Below, in pieces: positions 1 to 33,100 of a stretch of 64,000 nucleotides of DNA. Position 1 is the first letter of the stretch. The number at the start of each line of letters is the position of its first letter. Below the pieces are notes generated by a model, which did no database searches, was not told the origin of the DNA, and was given only the letters and a program-made list of their open reading frames with translations. The position numbers were made by a program, and so were the translations under genes. The stretch is from contig CM024181.1 of assembly GCA_013433145.1 (NCBI GenBank), forward strand, positions 6,324,001 to 6,388,000, read 5' to 3'. Source of the stretch: Ascaris suum (lineage: Eukaryota > Nematoda > Chromadorea > Rhabditida > Ascarididae).

Positions 1-50
1 ACCGCTCCTTAACAGTCGTGAAATCAGAATGGAAACCCACAAATCTGACC

Positions 51-134
<84 letters not shown>

Positions 135-451
135 ATATTTGAACTGCAAGTTTATGGCACTCGAGCTTAAATTCTTTTCAGTGTTTGTACACTTTCTGTG
201 ATATAAATGCACGTTACCTAACAATGTTCGGCTTTCATAGCGCACAAAGTTATGAATCCGTTGTAAAATGTGTTTATTTTTCTCACTGGTTGAAGTGAGT
301 GTTTTAACAGGCCGAAAGTTGATGGCGACCTGAGGCAGCACGAAGTCAAGGTCAGGAAAAGAAGTGAAAAGGCTTGGGGACGAATAAGCATCATTTGTGG
401 AAATTCTATGCAAATCATTTGCTAACTTTGTAACAAGCTACTCGGAAGAGG
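1..451. other. 5' flank of the first gene
   Basis: No gene is supported here. The stretch holds a (TA)n array and then ordinary AT-rich sequence up to the ATG at 452. A good 3' splice site (TCTTTTCAG) ends at 180. It could be a spliced-leader acceptor or the start of a 5' UTR exon, but the sequence alone does not decide. Confidence 0.4.
52..132. repeat. (TA)n microsatellite, about 40 units
   Basis: This is an uninterrupted TA dinucleotide run just upstream of the first gene. The apparent tyrosine/isoleucine open frame across it is an artefact. Confidence 0.99.
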
Positions 452-22042
<21,591 letters not shown>

Positions 22043-23248
22043 GGTGTTTTTTATATTAGAGACTGAAATGTAAAAGAAAAAGCCGGAAATCTTCTAAAGG
22101 TATACTTATTTGTTCGATGATTTTAATTTTCGATTCGAATATTCACAACGTCAACGACGCATAGGTTGGTTTCAGCAATTGATAGCTTATCAATTGTTAA
22201 AGGAATCTTCGAGCATAAGTTGCACTTGATCGTTACGAAATCCGTCTCCGATCGAGACCGGATTTGTTCCATAATCATATGAGGATAGATTAAACGCTAT
22301 CTCCTAACTTGGTCGCAGACTCTCTTCGAGGGTCAGGTTTGAACTATTCACAACATGGTCGTGGGTTGAATCCGGTCGCGATTAGCTACGTATTTCAACG
22401 ATACCAAACTGCAACAGTGTTCTCTGAGTGCGTTTTTTTTTTTTTTTGCGATGACAATGATGATAGCAATTAGAAATGGGCAACATTTTTGAGCAATTGA
22501 ATCCCTGCAATTGGTTCTACGATCAATTTTACTTTGGATTTTTAATAAGGCGATACTGTACTTTTTTAAAAAATTGTACTGTAGATATCGTAGGTATTTC
22601 CTATGATTGTGTGCTAATGCTACGAGTAAATGTTTGTAAATACGGTAATATTATTTTTGTCTATATCATTGAAATACGTGTTCTCTTATTTGTTATGTTT
22701 GAGATAGTAGATATACGTATAATTTTTCTACGTTGAGATGAATTTGTTCTGTTTAAATTATCTCTCAAGAGTTTTTTTTTCTCTGAGAATTTACTTTTTT
22801 TTTATTGGTAGTAATTTTCGTTGTAAGACCAATGGTCTTACTCATTTCACTTATTGTCGTTTTTTTTTTTTTGCTGATTTATAAATTTCAACGATTTTTT
22901 TTTGTGGTTCAATTTGAAATATTTGCATTTTTTTTGGCACCTTCAGGGCGCTCTTTTTTTTTTGCTAAGATTTGCCTTTGTATCATATTTGAAAGCTCAT
23001 TTCTTTAATATGCAATTATAAAGCATCTCTTCCAAAATGCGGTCATTGGTTCCTCTTTGTCTTTTTATCTCATTGCTGTGCATTTATCGGTTGAGTTTTA
23101 TGGAATATTTATGAATATGTCGAAATATTGCTCGATTATGTTTGATTTTTTGGAGACTGCTTCATTGTATTCAGAAAAAGTTGTGGCATATAATCACAAG
23201 TAATTCTATTATTTGGCTACGAGAAGAACCGAAGATGGAGTCATTTTT

Positions 23249-23328
23249 ATATTTGTTGGCCAACGCCTTATGATGATAGTATTACTCGAAAAGTTGTATA
23301 ATCCCATATTTGTTGGCCAACGTCTTAT
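23249..23328. repeat. Direct repeat of a 23-bp element
   Basis: ATATTTGTTGGCCAACG plus CTTAT or TCTTAT occurs at 23249-23271 and again at 23306-23328 with one difference. Confidence 0.9.
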
Positions 23329-23599
23329 AAACTTATGGCCACAATGAAAACAGAGTTTTAAAAAAACCAGAATCGAAGATGATTTTCTGGATAATCGTCA
23401 TAGGAGGTCAATTTAATCTGGTAAATAGATTTTCGTTGGCTGAAGAGGAGAGGGCATGTGAAAGGAAATCGAAGCAGTTTGCAAAAAAGTTTCATTCTTT
23501 GCTCGTGATGTATTCGCCACTTTAAAGTGTTTTTTTTTTTGTCTTTGCTCAACTTCTCCTATTTATCTTCTCATAAGTTCTGGAAACGTTCTTGGAGAG

Positions 23600-23682
23600 T
23601 TTATCAGCGGTCATCCAGGATCCAGCCTATCTTCTATTAAGCTCCGGAATCCTTGTTGGAGTATTTATCAGCGGTCATCCAG
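23600..23682. repeat. Direct repeat, identical 19-bp core
   Basis: TTTATCAGCGGTCATCCAG is present at 23600-23618 and 23664-23682. The flanking 25 bp are also similar, so a unit of about 64 bp was probably duplicated. Confidence 0.9.
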
Positions 23683-24003
23683 AAGAGAATTAAGTGCATT
23701 ATCCAAGCCACCGATCTTGTTGCCACAAATACTTTAGTTGAGAAAGTGTTTAAAAAAATCGACAATTGAAATTTAGAATCGAATATACTCAATGATGGGA
23801 ATAATTCTCGTCATCCACCTGGACTTTATTACTCGAGCTCGATCTCTAGGTCTTTGAAAACTCTGTCATGGCTGCATTCAGTATTTAACGGTTACTAAAA
23901 TCATCGCTGTAAATATTTTCCTGCAATCATTTGCATTTACTGAATTTAAAGAAAGGCGAAAAATAAGTTTGATTGATTCTTTCGTGTGCAGCAAAGTATT
24001 TGA

Positions 24004-24021
24004 GGGGGGGGGGGGGGGGGG
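24004..24021. repeat. Poly-G tract (18), the longest in the window
   Basis: Homopolymeric G in the spacer. Confidence 0.98.
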
Positions 24022-24588
24022 ATGGTGAACTAATGCAAAGGGGATCATCGGAAAATTGTTGAACTCTTCCGGAAATTCAAGTTCAAACAGATGATGTAAT
24101 TTGCATATATTATTTCAAATTTTCTTTGATATATTATCAAAAAAAAAAAAAATTGTAATTCAGCTTTAGCGAACGATGTTCTCAATTAAAAAAAAGAAAA
24201 TGTTTATTTGTTTACTTTTTTGTTTACATGTTTGTTTGTTTATTTTGCATTCCGTATCGATGACGTGTTCTCAGTATATGTTCACCTCGAACAAAATTAT
24301 CTCTGTTCCATTTCTTTGCTCATTTAATAATTTTTTTTTTTTTTTTTTTTTTTTGCTAATATTTTCTCTTTCTTTGAATAATTATTTATATGCACAGTAT
24401 TTTCTCTTTTTTTTTCATGATTGATCTGTGAAATTCGTTAATAAACATCAATGAAGCATTTTTAATCAACATTTATAGTGCATTTAATTGAGGATAAATT
24501 TCTTTTCTTATGAGTTACTCTTTTCTCGAACTAGAGGTTGCATCTTCGGCATAAGAATGGGGAAAGGAAAGGGTATCTTTCGTCAGGA

Positions 24589-24700
24589 AGTCTTACGAGA
24601 GGACGACCCATTCACAGAATTTCTCCTGATAGGATGACCCATCCACGAAAGTCTGACAGGAGGGCGATTCATCCGCTGGAGCCTTACGACGGGACGGCGT
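24589..24700. repeat. Degenerate tandem repeat, about 30-bp unit, 3-4 copies
   Basis: Units begin near 24589, 24619, 24650 and 24680. They share a pattern like (A)GTCTTACGAGAGGACGACCC followed by ATTCACAG. The 63-residue open frame over it is repetitive and not supported as a gene. Confidence 0.75.
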
Positions 24701-27052
24701 CTAGCTTCGACACCGGTTCTTCAAAATGAAACAAAAACGCCTTCAAGATGGAGTTTTGCTAAAATGGAATCTCTCATGGGTGGAATTTAACACTTATAGT
24801 TTAGTGTAATGCTGCTCGGGACAGATATTCTTCTTCCTAATGGTTATTCAAACGAAAGCAGTATGGATCGAGCATGAGGCCCATGCAAAGAAAGTACGAG
24901 TGGAATGGAAATCAGTGGTGGTTTTTTTTTCCTTTCGATAACTGCTTCATCTGAATATTAAAAAAACAGTGGTACTATAATTTTCGTGGAGTATAAAACT
25001 TTTAGGTTGTTGACATTTGCTAAGTGAGGGCTACATGTCGATAAAATGAAGCCCTCTTTATAAGGCATTTGATATTCGTTGTTCGAAATAACGAAGCCCA
25101 CTGATTATTTCCACATCAACATTCCACAAAAAGGGCCGTTGATAATTCGTTTTTTTTTTTTTGCTGTAATCGAATACTTCATTTTGACGCCGCATTCAGC
25201 CGATAAGAAAAGAAAGAAAGAACGATTATTATCCTTTTCTTAGATCTTCTTATATTTCATTTTATTACCTTCTATGTCTATGATGTTTTCCGTTGCTGTT
25301 ATTTAAAAAATTTTCATATATTAGCGAAAAAAGACCACTCAAAATTTGCATAGCAGAAGTGTGGTACTCAAAAAAAAAGAAAAATTAAATCTAGCAACTC
25401 TCGCCAATACCCCTCCCATTTAATCTGAAACATAGTCCGATTATTTTCCATTTCAAGGACGGATCGAGGCTGCAAAGTTTTTTTTTTTGCAACTTTTGAA
25501 GATGCTGAAGTCTTTATTGGTCGCCGATGCGTTACGACGTATAATTGGGAGGAAGGGTTCTATTATGAGGATATTGCCTAGGGGTATAAATTGTTTGTTA
25601 ATAGAATCAACATTTTTATTCAACGAGACGACTTTGTCTAAAAGTCATGCAAACGTCCAACAAGGTATATATCGGGCAAGAATTTAGCGAGAGAGTCGTT
25701 AGGAGTACTAACAGACTGATTTATAAAGAACATATGTGTACTAGCTTTATGTCAGGAAATGCATTTCTTTGAAATATTTATGCTTGGTCAATGTTACTCT
25801 TTTTCCATTTTTTTTTTCACTACCAGCAATTTAATAAGCATTAAACGAATTACAGCTACCGTCATTGCACGTTCAAAAAAATTCTGTTGAGCTTCTTTTC
25901 TAAGAGTGAATTTCTGATGCGAAATGCGACCGAAATGGAGTTTTTTTTTTTGGAGGAATTTTGGAAGTTGATGAATTTTGTGGTACTGAAAAGGGGATTC
26001 GATTTTGCTGAGATGAATATTAGCCGAGTGGAAATATTCAACAAAAAAATATTCCAGTTGTTTTACATTTTCCTAAGAAACGAAGACTTCCGTTTTAGTG
26101 ACGATTTGATTTGGCACAAAATCCGGAATTAGGTTCCGGTTGCGTGACTTGCCATTAACTCATTCACCAACATTCGAGAACAGGATTTTCCTTTTAGTCA
26201 TTTCTATATGGTCATGTTTGGAGCAGCCCTTGGTTTCACTTCCGCTAGCGCAAGTTGGACTGAGTTTAATTCAATTCCCAGCATATGCTCTTGTGGTTGT
26301 GCATGATTTGCAAGGCGTGAATTATGAGTTTGTGTTCTTGGCTTCTTACTTACTAGTTACCGTTTGCCGTCTCTAAATTTTAATTAGCGGTTTATTAATT
26401 AATGCTTATTCGTTCATATGTTTGGAAAATTCTGCGAGTAATTGGCATCGTTTCCTTGTTGAGAATGACGGTGCCGTGACAAAAGCGCCGTCGTATTTAT
26501 CATTAGCCGCTTAGAAGCTTTTCGTTGTTGGATTTTTGCCAACCAATCGACGGCGTTTTCGGCGTGGCGTTTCGGTGAATGTCACATTCTCCACCTGTCG
26601 TCCGTGTTTTCTTGCTAGTGCTTTTTCCCTCGCGATAAATGTAGGAATGGCCGAGAGGTAGGGTACTCAAAAGGAAGGCTTCCCAATTCTTGCCGTCTCA
26701 GGACGTCCTTCGATAAAACCTGTCTTCCCTCTTCCCACCCCGTGAGGGAGCATTCAGGGATTTCCGGTCTTTCAGCATGAGGAGAGTCGTGCCATAAAAG
26801 TTGGTGCCGCGATATGTCCATTTATAGTTCGCTTAGCAAATCAGCAAGTTCGATAAGTTGCTAGTCATATTTAACCACTAAATATGCAATAAATATGCAA
26901 TAATGCATCATCATTCGGGAGGGAGAGGAATTCTTTTCCTTCCTTTATTTTGCAGGAAATTAGGTTTTATTATTTCTTTATCGGCATTTCTTCGCAATCG
27001 TTACACTTTTTCGTATTGCCAACAGATTCGCTCAATTCGTATTTTAAAGCAA

Positions 27053-27166
27053 ATGTCAACCGCTTCTGTGGACGAATTATTGTCACGAAGCAAAAGAACT
27101 CTCGATCCGTTTAATCGACTCAGTTGCTGCAGTGAACCGGTGCTTTTGGTGATTGAGTTCTGCCAG
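27053..27166 (+). CDS. smcr-8: smcr-8 exon 1
   Basis: MSTASVDELLSRSKRTLDPF onward to LLVIEFCQ. The ATG at 27053 is chosen because CCAACAG, a possible spliced-leader acceptor, lies 29 nt upstream. An in-frame ATG at 26903 is possible but precedes atypical sequence. Donor CAG|GTTAGC. Confidence 0.75.
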
Positions 27167-30100
27167 GTTAGCTGCACCCTCTCTTCGATATTGCTATGCC
27201 AACTTTTAAGGCAATGAATGAAATTCAATGTTTATTGCTGTTGGAGTAATTAGAATTTTTTTTTTTTTTGCATATTGCATATTAAATCGTAAGCATGAAC
27301 TGGGCTAGTTTGTTTATCGTGTTCATAGGTAAATGGTGAAAATGAGGGAGAGGGGAGGGGGTTGAAAATTGGGTCTATGTTGGAGAAAGGAATACACACA
27401 CCTACCAGCTGGAGTATACGCTTCCTCAGGTCACCTTGAAAGCAGAGTAGGTATGACCCAAGTTATGGTGGCTCCCTCAGCAATAGGTAAATGAGTGCAA
27501 TCCTTTTTCAAATGCTTTAACCTTCCAGTTTGCACTACCTAGGCAGCAGAATGCTGTTTTCGCCATATTCGGAAAGGAATTTCATGCAGAACTCATTTTC
27601 AAAAGTGCGCCATGTGTTTTCGCCACCATCATATCATTTCGCAACGATGAAAGAATTTTTCTTCACATCCGGGAGGTATACAGGCTTACCTGAGGGTTTT
27701 TAGAATTTAGAGAGGTTTATGCGGATGTTTTTCATTCAAATTTTCGAATCTGCCTGAAACAAATCATTTCTTTTATTTAATGTCGAAGAAATTACGCCGA
27801 TGTCTTACGTCTTACGCGATGATGGTGGTGGTGAGTTTATTCGCATATACAGACAGATACATGTAATATACCTGGAATAAGGATTAAAACTGAATATTAC
27901 CGGATGAACGAATGGAGGCAGAAAAATTGGGGAAATAAGTTTAGAAAAAAGGCAAATTGAAGAGATAACAACACTTCATGATATACATAAACCAGCATTT
28001 CTACGAAAAAGTGTATATATATTTACGGGCAAATATTTACAGGATGTAAATATTCAGGAAAAAAGCAGTTACGTTGGAATTTTAACGGTATACAGGAGAA
28101 AGAAAAGATGATAATGAGAGAGTAATTCAAAGGGTACCGGCATGAAAGTCACCAGAGGAAACATGCAAAAACAGCGTTATGGGGGGGGGGGGGGGAAGGG
28201 GATACAGGTATAGTCTGTCTCGTTATTCGAGGTGCAAGACCGAGCAGTTCGGGTGGTAGGGAAGTGATTTTATCTTCGAGTACGGAATATACGTTGCATC
28301 ATTGTCCTAGCCTACCCCCTTCCTTCCCATATGAATCGATGCAGGCCACCTATTCAGCTCACGATCATTTAATGGCCCATCGGAGCGCGTAGCAGTGAAT
28401 GATCCGGAGTTCCACCACACCTGCACAGATGTCGAAGGGTAGTATATAGCACCATTTTGTTTTACTTCGCTTAGCGGATAAGTTAATTGCTGCACTAGAG
28501 GTTGGAGTTTTATGTAACTTTTCTTTCTTGAAGAAAATAGTGCATTTGAAGGTTCAAGGCCCTCCTTTATTTTTGCACCGTCTCGGTTTTCTTATAAACA
28601 GCCACTAATATCAGGTTTATTTTAGTTTTCATTGGGGCTTTTGAGGCAGCAAACGTGAAGCAGTGTTAGGAGGACATATCCTCAATCAGCAGGTTTCTGC
28701 GCTGAAATAATAACTGTATGCATTTTAGGTGCAAGGACCTCGTCCATTGCACTGGGTACCCGAGGTAGTCGATCCCCATCTCGACCTCGATAGTGTAGCC
28801 ATATGGCTGATGAGCTCTGAAGTTGTCAATGGCTCCACAGTGATGGTATATAATCAACAAATGGCCATTCACGCCTGTGTACATCATTCCACAATACTGG
28901 ATATACGTGCCCGAGGATTTCAGGTCAGGTGTCTATATCATCTTTCATCAACTTACTGCGATAGATCACTCACCAATTCCAGGTCAGTAATATGGCTCAC
29001 ATTTGCGGGATGGGGGTATATGTGGTGTTCATTGGGGGATAGGGGTTGGGGGTTCGTTAGCATGACGCAAAAATGCCACTTATATTGTTCGTCCACATTT
29101 AGAAACTCATTTTTCAATTTTGGGTCTTTAGTTCTGGCAGCTACAAGGTTTTGAATAGCAAAGAACATCTTTCCAGCTTCCCATCCCACTGAGTTGGAGG
29201 ATGCGAGTGAGGAGGAAGCTTTGCAACGTCCCCTTGATTGTGTACATGAGCAGTATTTCTTTACCTGCCTCCCGGCTAAGATGGGACAAGGAGGATTTGT
29301 CCAATTTATTGCCACTCGTGTTATAGCTTCGAAAAGCCATGCCAAGAGCTTCACATTTTTCTCCACCTATGGATCTTTCATTAAAAGGTGGCAGAAGTTT
29401 AATTTTATTAGCCATATGAGTGGTTTTGTTAGTTGTTTTATCCCATGAGTTCTTTTGTATTTACCCTCATTAGTGATTCATTTCGCCGTTCACGGAAGTT
29501 CTATTAAATAATGATTTAAGTTAGTTCTTATGATCCCACCTTAGAATCTTTTTTTAAATAAGCATTTTTCTTTCTTTCTTAGTTTTTCATTCTTCAGTAA
29601 CTTTAATTCGATAACGAATTAACATAATTATGCAATGAATTCTCTTTTTTGTTGCAGCCATCGTTGATGGTGGAAGCATATGTAAACCAAGCAACTCGTT
29701 GATTTCATGTTTTCCTTCCATTTGAAACTCCATTCGTTGTGCACAATATATATGCTGATATTAGGGTTAGGAACAGCAAGACGTGAGCCATCTGGGGTGT
29801 TAGGGTCAGCAACGATAAGGAGTTGAGAGGAGTCTCGAGTATGAGGGCGGGAGCGGCAAGCATGCGAGAGGCATCTCGCGTGTTAGGATCAGGAACGACG
29901 ATGATTTAGGAGAATCTCGGGCAATATTTCACTATCGCCGGGGACAAGGCAGGAAACCTCATTGTGGGATGGATCCTTTTTACTGCCCTCTGTCCCTACT
30001 CTCTCAAAACCCTCTTCTTGTTCGCGATCTTCATTAAATTTTTACAGCAATGAGCAATCTTTAGAGACAACTCTCGATAGCACTTCTAATGGCGACAAAA

Positions 30101-33100
30101 CCGAGCACCTCATTGTTCAAACTGTTCATCGATATCTCACGACAATTGTTATCACCGATCCTCATATGCAATCGGCGTCTGTTTAAGTATATTTTTATTC
30201 AATTATCGCTTATTATTATAATATTTTTTTGATATGCATTAATAACAAATACTTGAATAGAATGTGTCGAATGGGATTACTAAGAGGAAAGTTGGATTCG
30301 TTTCAGCTAAATATTTTTTAAAGGGAATTAGTTTTCGAGTTGTCGGATCCGCTCATCGATAGGGAGAGTGATCACTTTCGTAGCACAATGATTGATCTAA
30401 TCGTTGCGAATGATACGAATAGAACGTGTTTTGAATTTAAAATAATAGGGGCGATGCTGTGCAAAAAGCCTCACTCCTTTAGACCTCATCGCTGTTTTTC
30501 TCCGTAATTCGTTTCCCTCAATCTTTTTTTTTTTGAGGAGTCTGGTATGAATTGGGTTTTATTTATCAGTCTATTGATTTAGAGTAGATTTTGTTGTTGA
30601 GATTTTCAGCGTTCTAAACTTTAAGTATAAAATACAAAAAATTTATTCCCTCATATATCCTTTTTTGTCTCAAAGACCTATTCCCTAATATATTATATAA
30701 TAGTTGCTTTTGAATTCTGATCGTTGTGGATCTTTGTTACAAATGCCAGAAATATATTGGTGGAATGCCCTCTGGCAAAGCATCAGAAATGCAAATATTT
30801 TCGGAATAATCGAGCCTAGAGGTTTGTAAAGGAATTTCCGCTGGTCGATCTTTTGCATTTGTCCAACTGCGCGCTCGATATCTTCGATTTTCAGACAACG
30901 CCTCTCGCATCTAATCGATGTGTCTGATTCAATCCAACGATGTAGTTTCAATAACTACTATGCACTCTATACTGACTTAGCACTTTCACCCACTAGTGCC
31001 GCCCGTGTGGAATCGGTGGCCGTACAGGTAATTGCCCACTTTATCGCATTTTTCACCGATCCTCAGCTGTCTACTAATTAGAGTTTGTACACCCAAAACG
31101 ACATAATTTACCTTGCGCACATTGGAAAATGATTTCTTTCAAGGTTCGTGGATCAGCCCCGATCACGTAACCGGAGGTCGTCCTTTTGTGTAAGTTTTAT
31201 ATAGCAAATTTCCTAGCCTTAGGTCCTGCAGAACCTACTGGATAGACGGATGTATGGGAGGGCACTCTCATATGTACGCATCAGACACTTTGTTACCACG
31301 ACGTATTCTTGCAAAAGTGCGTAAATCTTCGTATCACCAGATGTCGAAGCTTAACAGAAAGAATCTGCAAGGAGTGAAGTTACCTCCTTGGCTTTCAGGA
31401 GTGTCAAAATTTCAATTTATTGGCAAGTTTTCAGGCATTCAGAAGTAAGTTGTTATACGATTGTATTTTAATCTGATTCCATCTGAGAATAAAGATTTTT
31501 TGATGGACTGAAAAGTGTTTCTCAAAGAAGATCGCCTGAATGGATTTTATATTTGAGGCTCGACGGTTACTTCCGCGATTTCAAGCTGCTTACGACTCAT
31601 TATCACATTCGAAGAACGGTGCAGATTGTGGCCAACACATAATGGAAGATGTTGACAAATGCCTCAAAGCAATCGGCAATCCACACGTTCCCTTGCTTCC
31701 GATCAACCGTCTTGCTCCTTGCGTATGTCTGTTCATGATTTGCGTGCTGATAGATGTTTGATTGTTGCTTACAGCAGAGTTCGTTTGGCTGATAGTTGGA
31801 ACGATAATCTGTTAATGTGAAGTTCGAATAACGGCCGCGGTTGGAAGATCTTTATTGTGGTTGCCAATGTGTTTAGTCATTTTTCCTCCCCAAACCACTG
31901 TTTCTTATCAAATTTTTTTTTGCCTTTAATATTTGTTTGTGTTTCATTATTCTGGTGCAGATAATCACCACAACCAGTTCGATAATTAAACGAGAATCTC
32001 ATTTCAGCATGTTTTTGCGGAAATTTTTGATTTATATTATTAGAATTAAGTGATATGAGCATCACCGAGGTGTTAATTGAAATGCGTAATTTCAGTTGTT
32101 TACGTTTACGATTGAAATCGTCGGAATATTTTAGAGATTGATGAACATTGAATTTTATTATTGCTATGCTATTGTTAGATCCTTTCTTGGATAATATTTT
32201 GATCAAATATGAATATGTTGTTTTGTTGGCTTTTGAACAGTGTGAATAATTATGACCGAAACCTTTTTGGGCGAATATGGGAAAAAATGCGAATATGATT
32301 CGGCGGATTCAAGTTGGTGGAGTAATTAGAGGGCCCATTAATGTGAAATATCTATTTACAAAAGAACTTATTTTTTAGAAGCTGTAACCGACAGGGCTTT
32401 ATTTGCAGCTATATGGTAGGTTGATACAGTGTTCTTATTATCGGCGATTAGAAATTGCGATAATACAGCCAATTTCATCCACGGAATTCCTCCCTGTCTG
32501 CACTGTTGGGATGCTGCCTAACTCTATAGGAAGTTTAAAGCGCCTAGATGACAGTATTTTGGTAGTTCAGCAGCTGTCATGAATAAATGAGAGGAAACCA
32601 TGGATGATAGTGGAGTCATCTTGGGGGGTTAAAATGATTAAAATATTTGACATGAGAAAGGGTGGCAGCAAGCATTATTGTTAGATGGTTTAATTTTGCA
32701 GATGTATGATCACTTTGTCAAATCGTTGACGCATTCACGTGACCTCATTATGGGTGAATTGAATAAGACGTCGAACGGTGCTCTATTTTGTGCTCATTCG
32801 CCGATCTTGAAACTCTCTCATTTCAGTGCACCTCCGCCAGCATGTGCAGAAGAACTCTTAAGGTGGGTGAATTATTGAATTATTGCTTAAGTGAGTAAGT
32901 TGAGTTTGATGAAAAAAGTTTAGATTTAATAAATTCCGTTTTGATTTAGTAATTCCCAAATGAGATCAACTACTGGAGATCATGAAAAATTTCATGCATC
33001 GTATAGGGAGCAAAATCTTTTGTGCATTATTTTATTCCAAGGTAGAGAATTTATGAGGAGAGTGATTGAGTGTTTTTTTGCGGAATTCCGAGTTAATAAG

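Larger units (their letters stand above)
22043..27052. other. Intergenic spacer between the FAR1-like gene and SMCR8
   Basis: No gene is supported in these 5 kb. The spacer is T-rich with many poly-T runs (24 T at 24331-24354), two pairs of local duplications near 23.2-23.7 kb, an 18-base poly-G and a degenerate 30-bp tandem repeat. It contains the 3' end of gene 1 and the SMCR8 promoter region, but I see no definite signal for either. Confidence 0.6.

Noticed and set aside
24..413. 129-codon minus-strand open frame over the first AT array
   Set aside because: Most of it is the Tyr-Ile translation of (AT)n.
28953..29415. Two overlapping minus-strand frames (137 and 95 codons)
   Set aside because: They lie antisense to smcr-8, overlap each other and show no motif.
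29158..29448. 84-codon + strand frame as the missing smcr-8 exon 3
   Set aside because: Lacks the expected RPFC-AYI block and is not in phase with exon 2.
30302..30480. Open frame reading ELVFELSDPLIDRESDHFRS onward as a full smcr-8 exon
   Set aside because: It has no acceptable acceptor at its start. A shorter exon from about 30365 with an AC|GTGTTT donor would fit phase but remains too weak to list.
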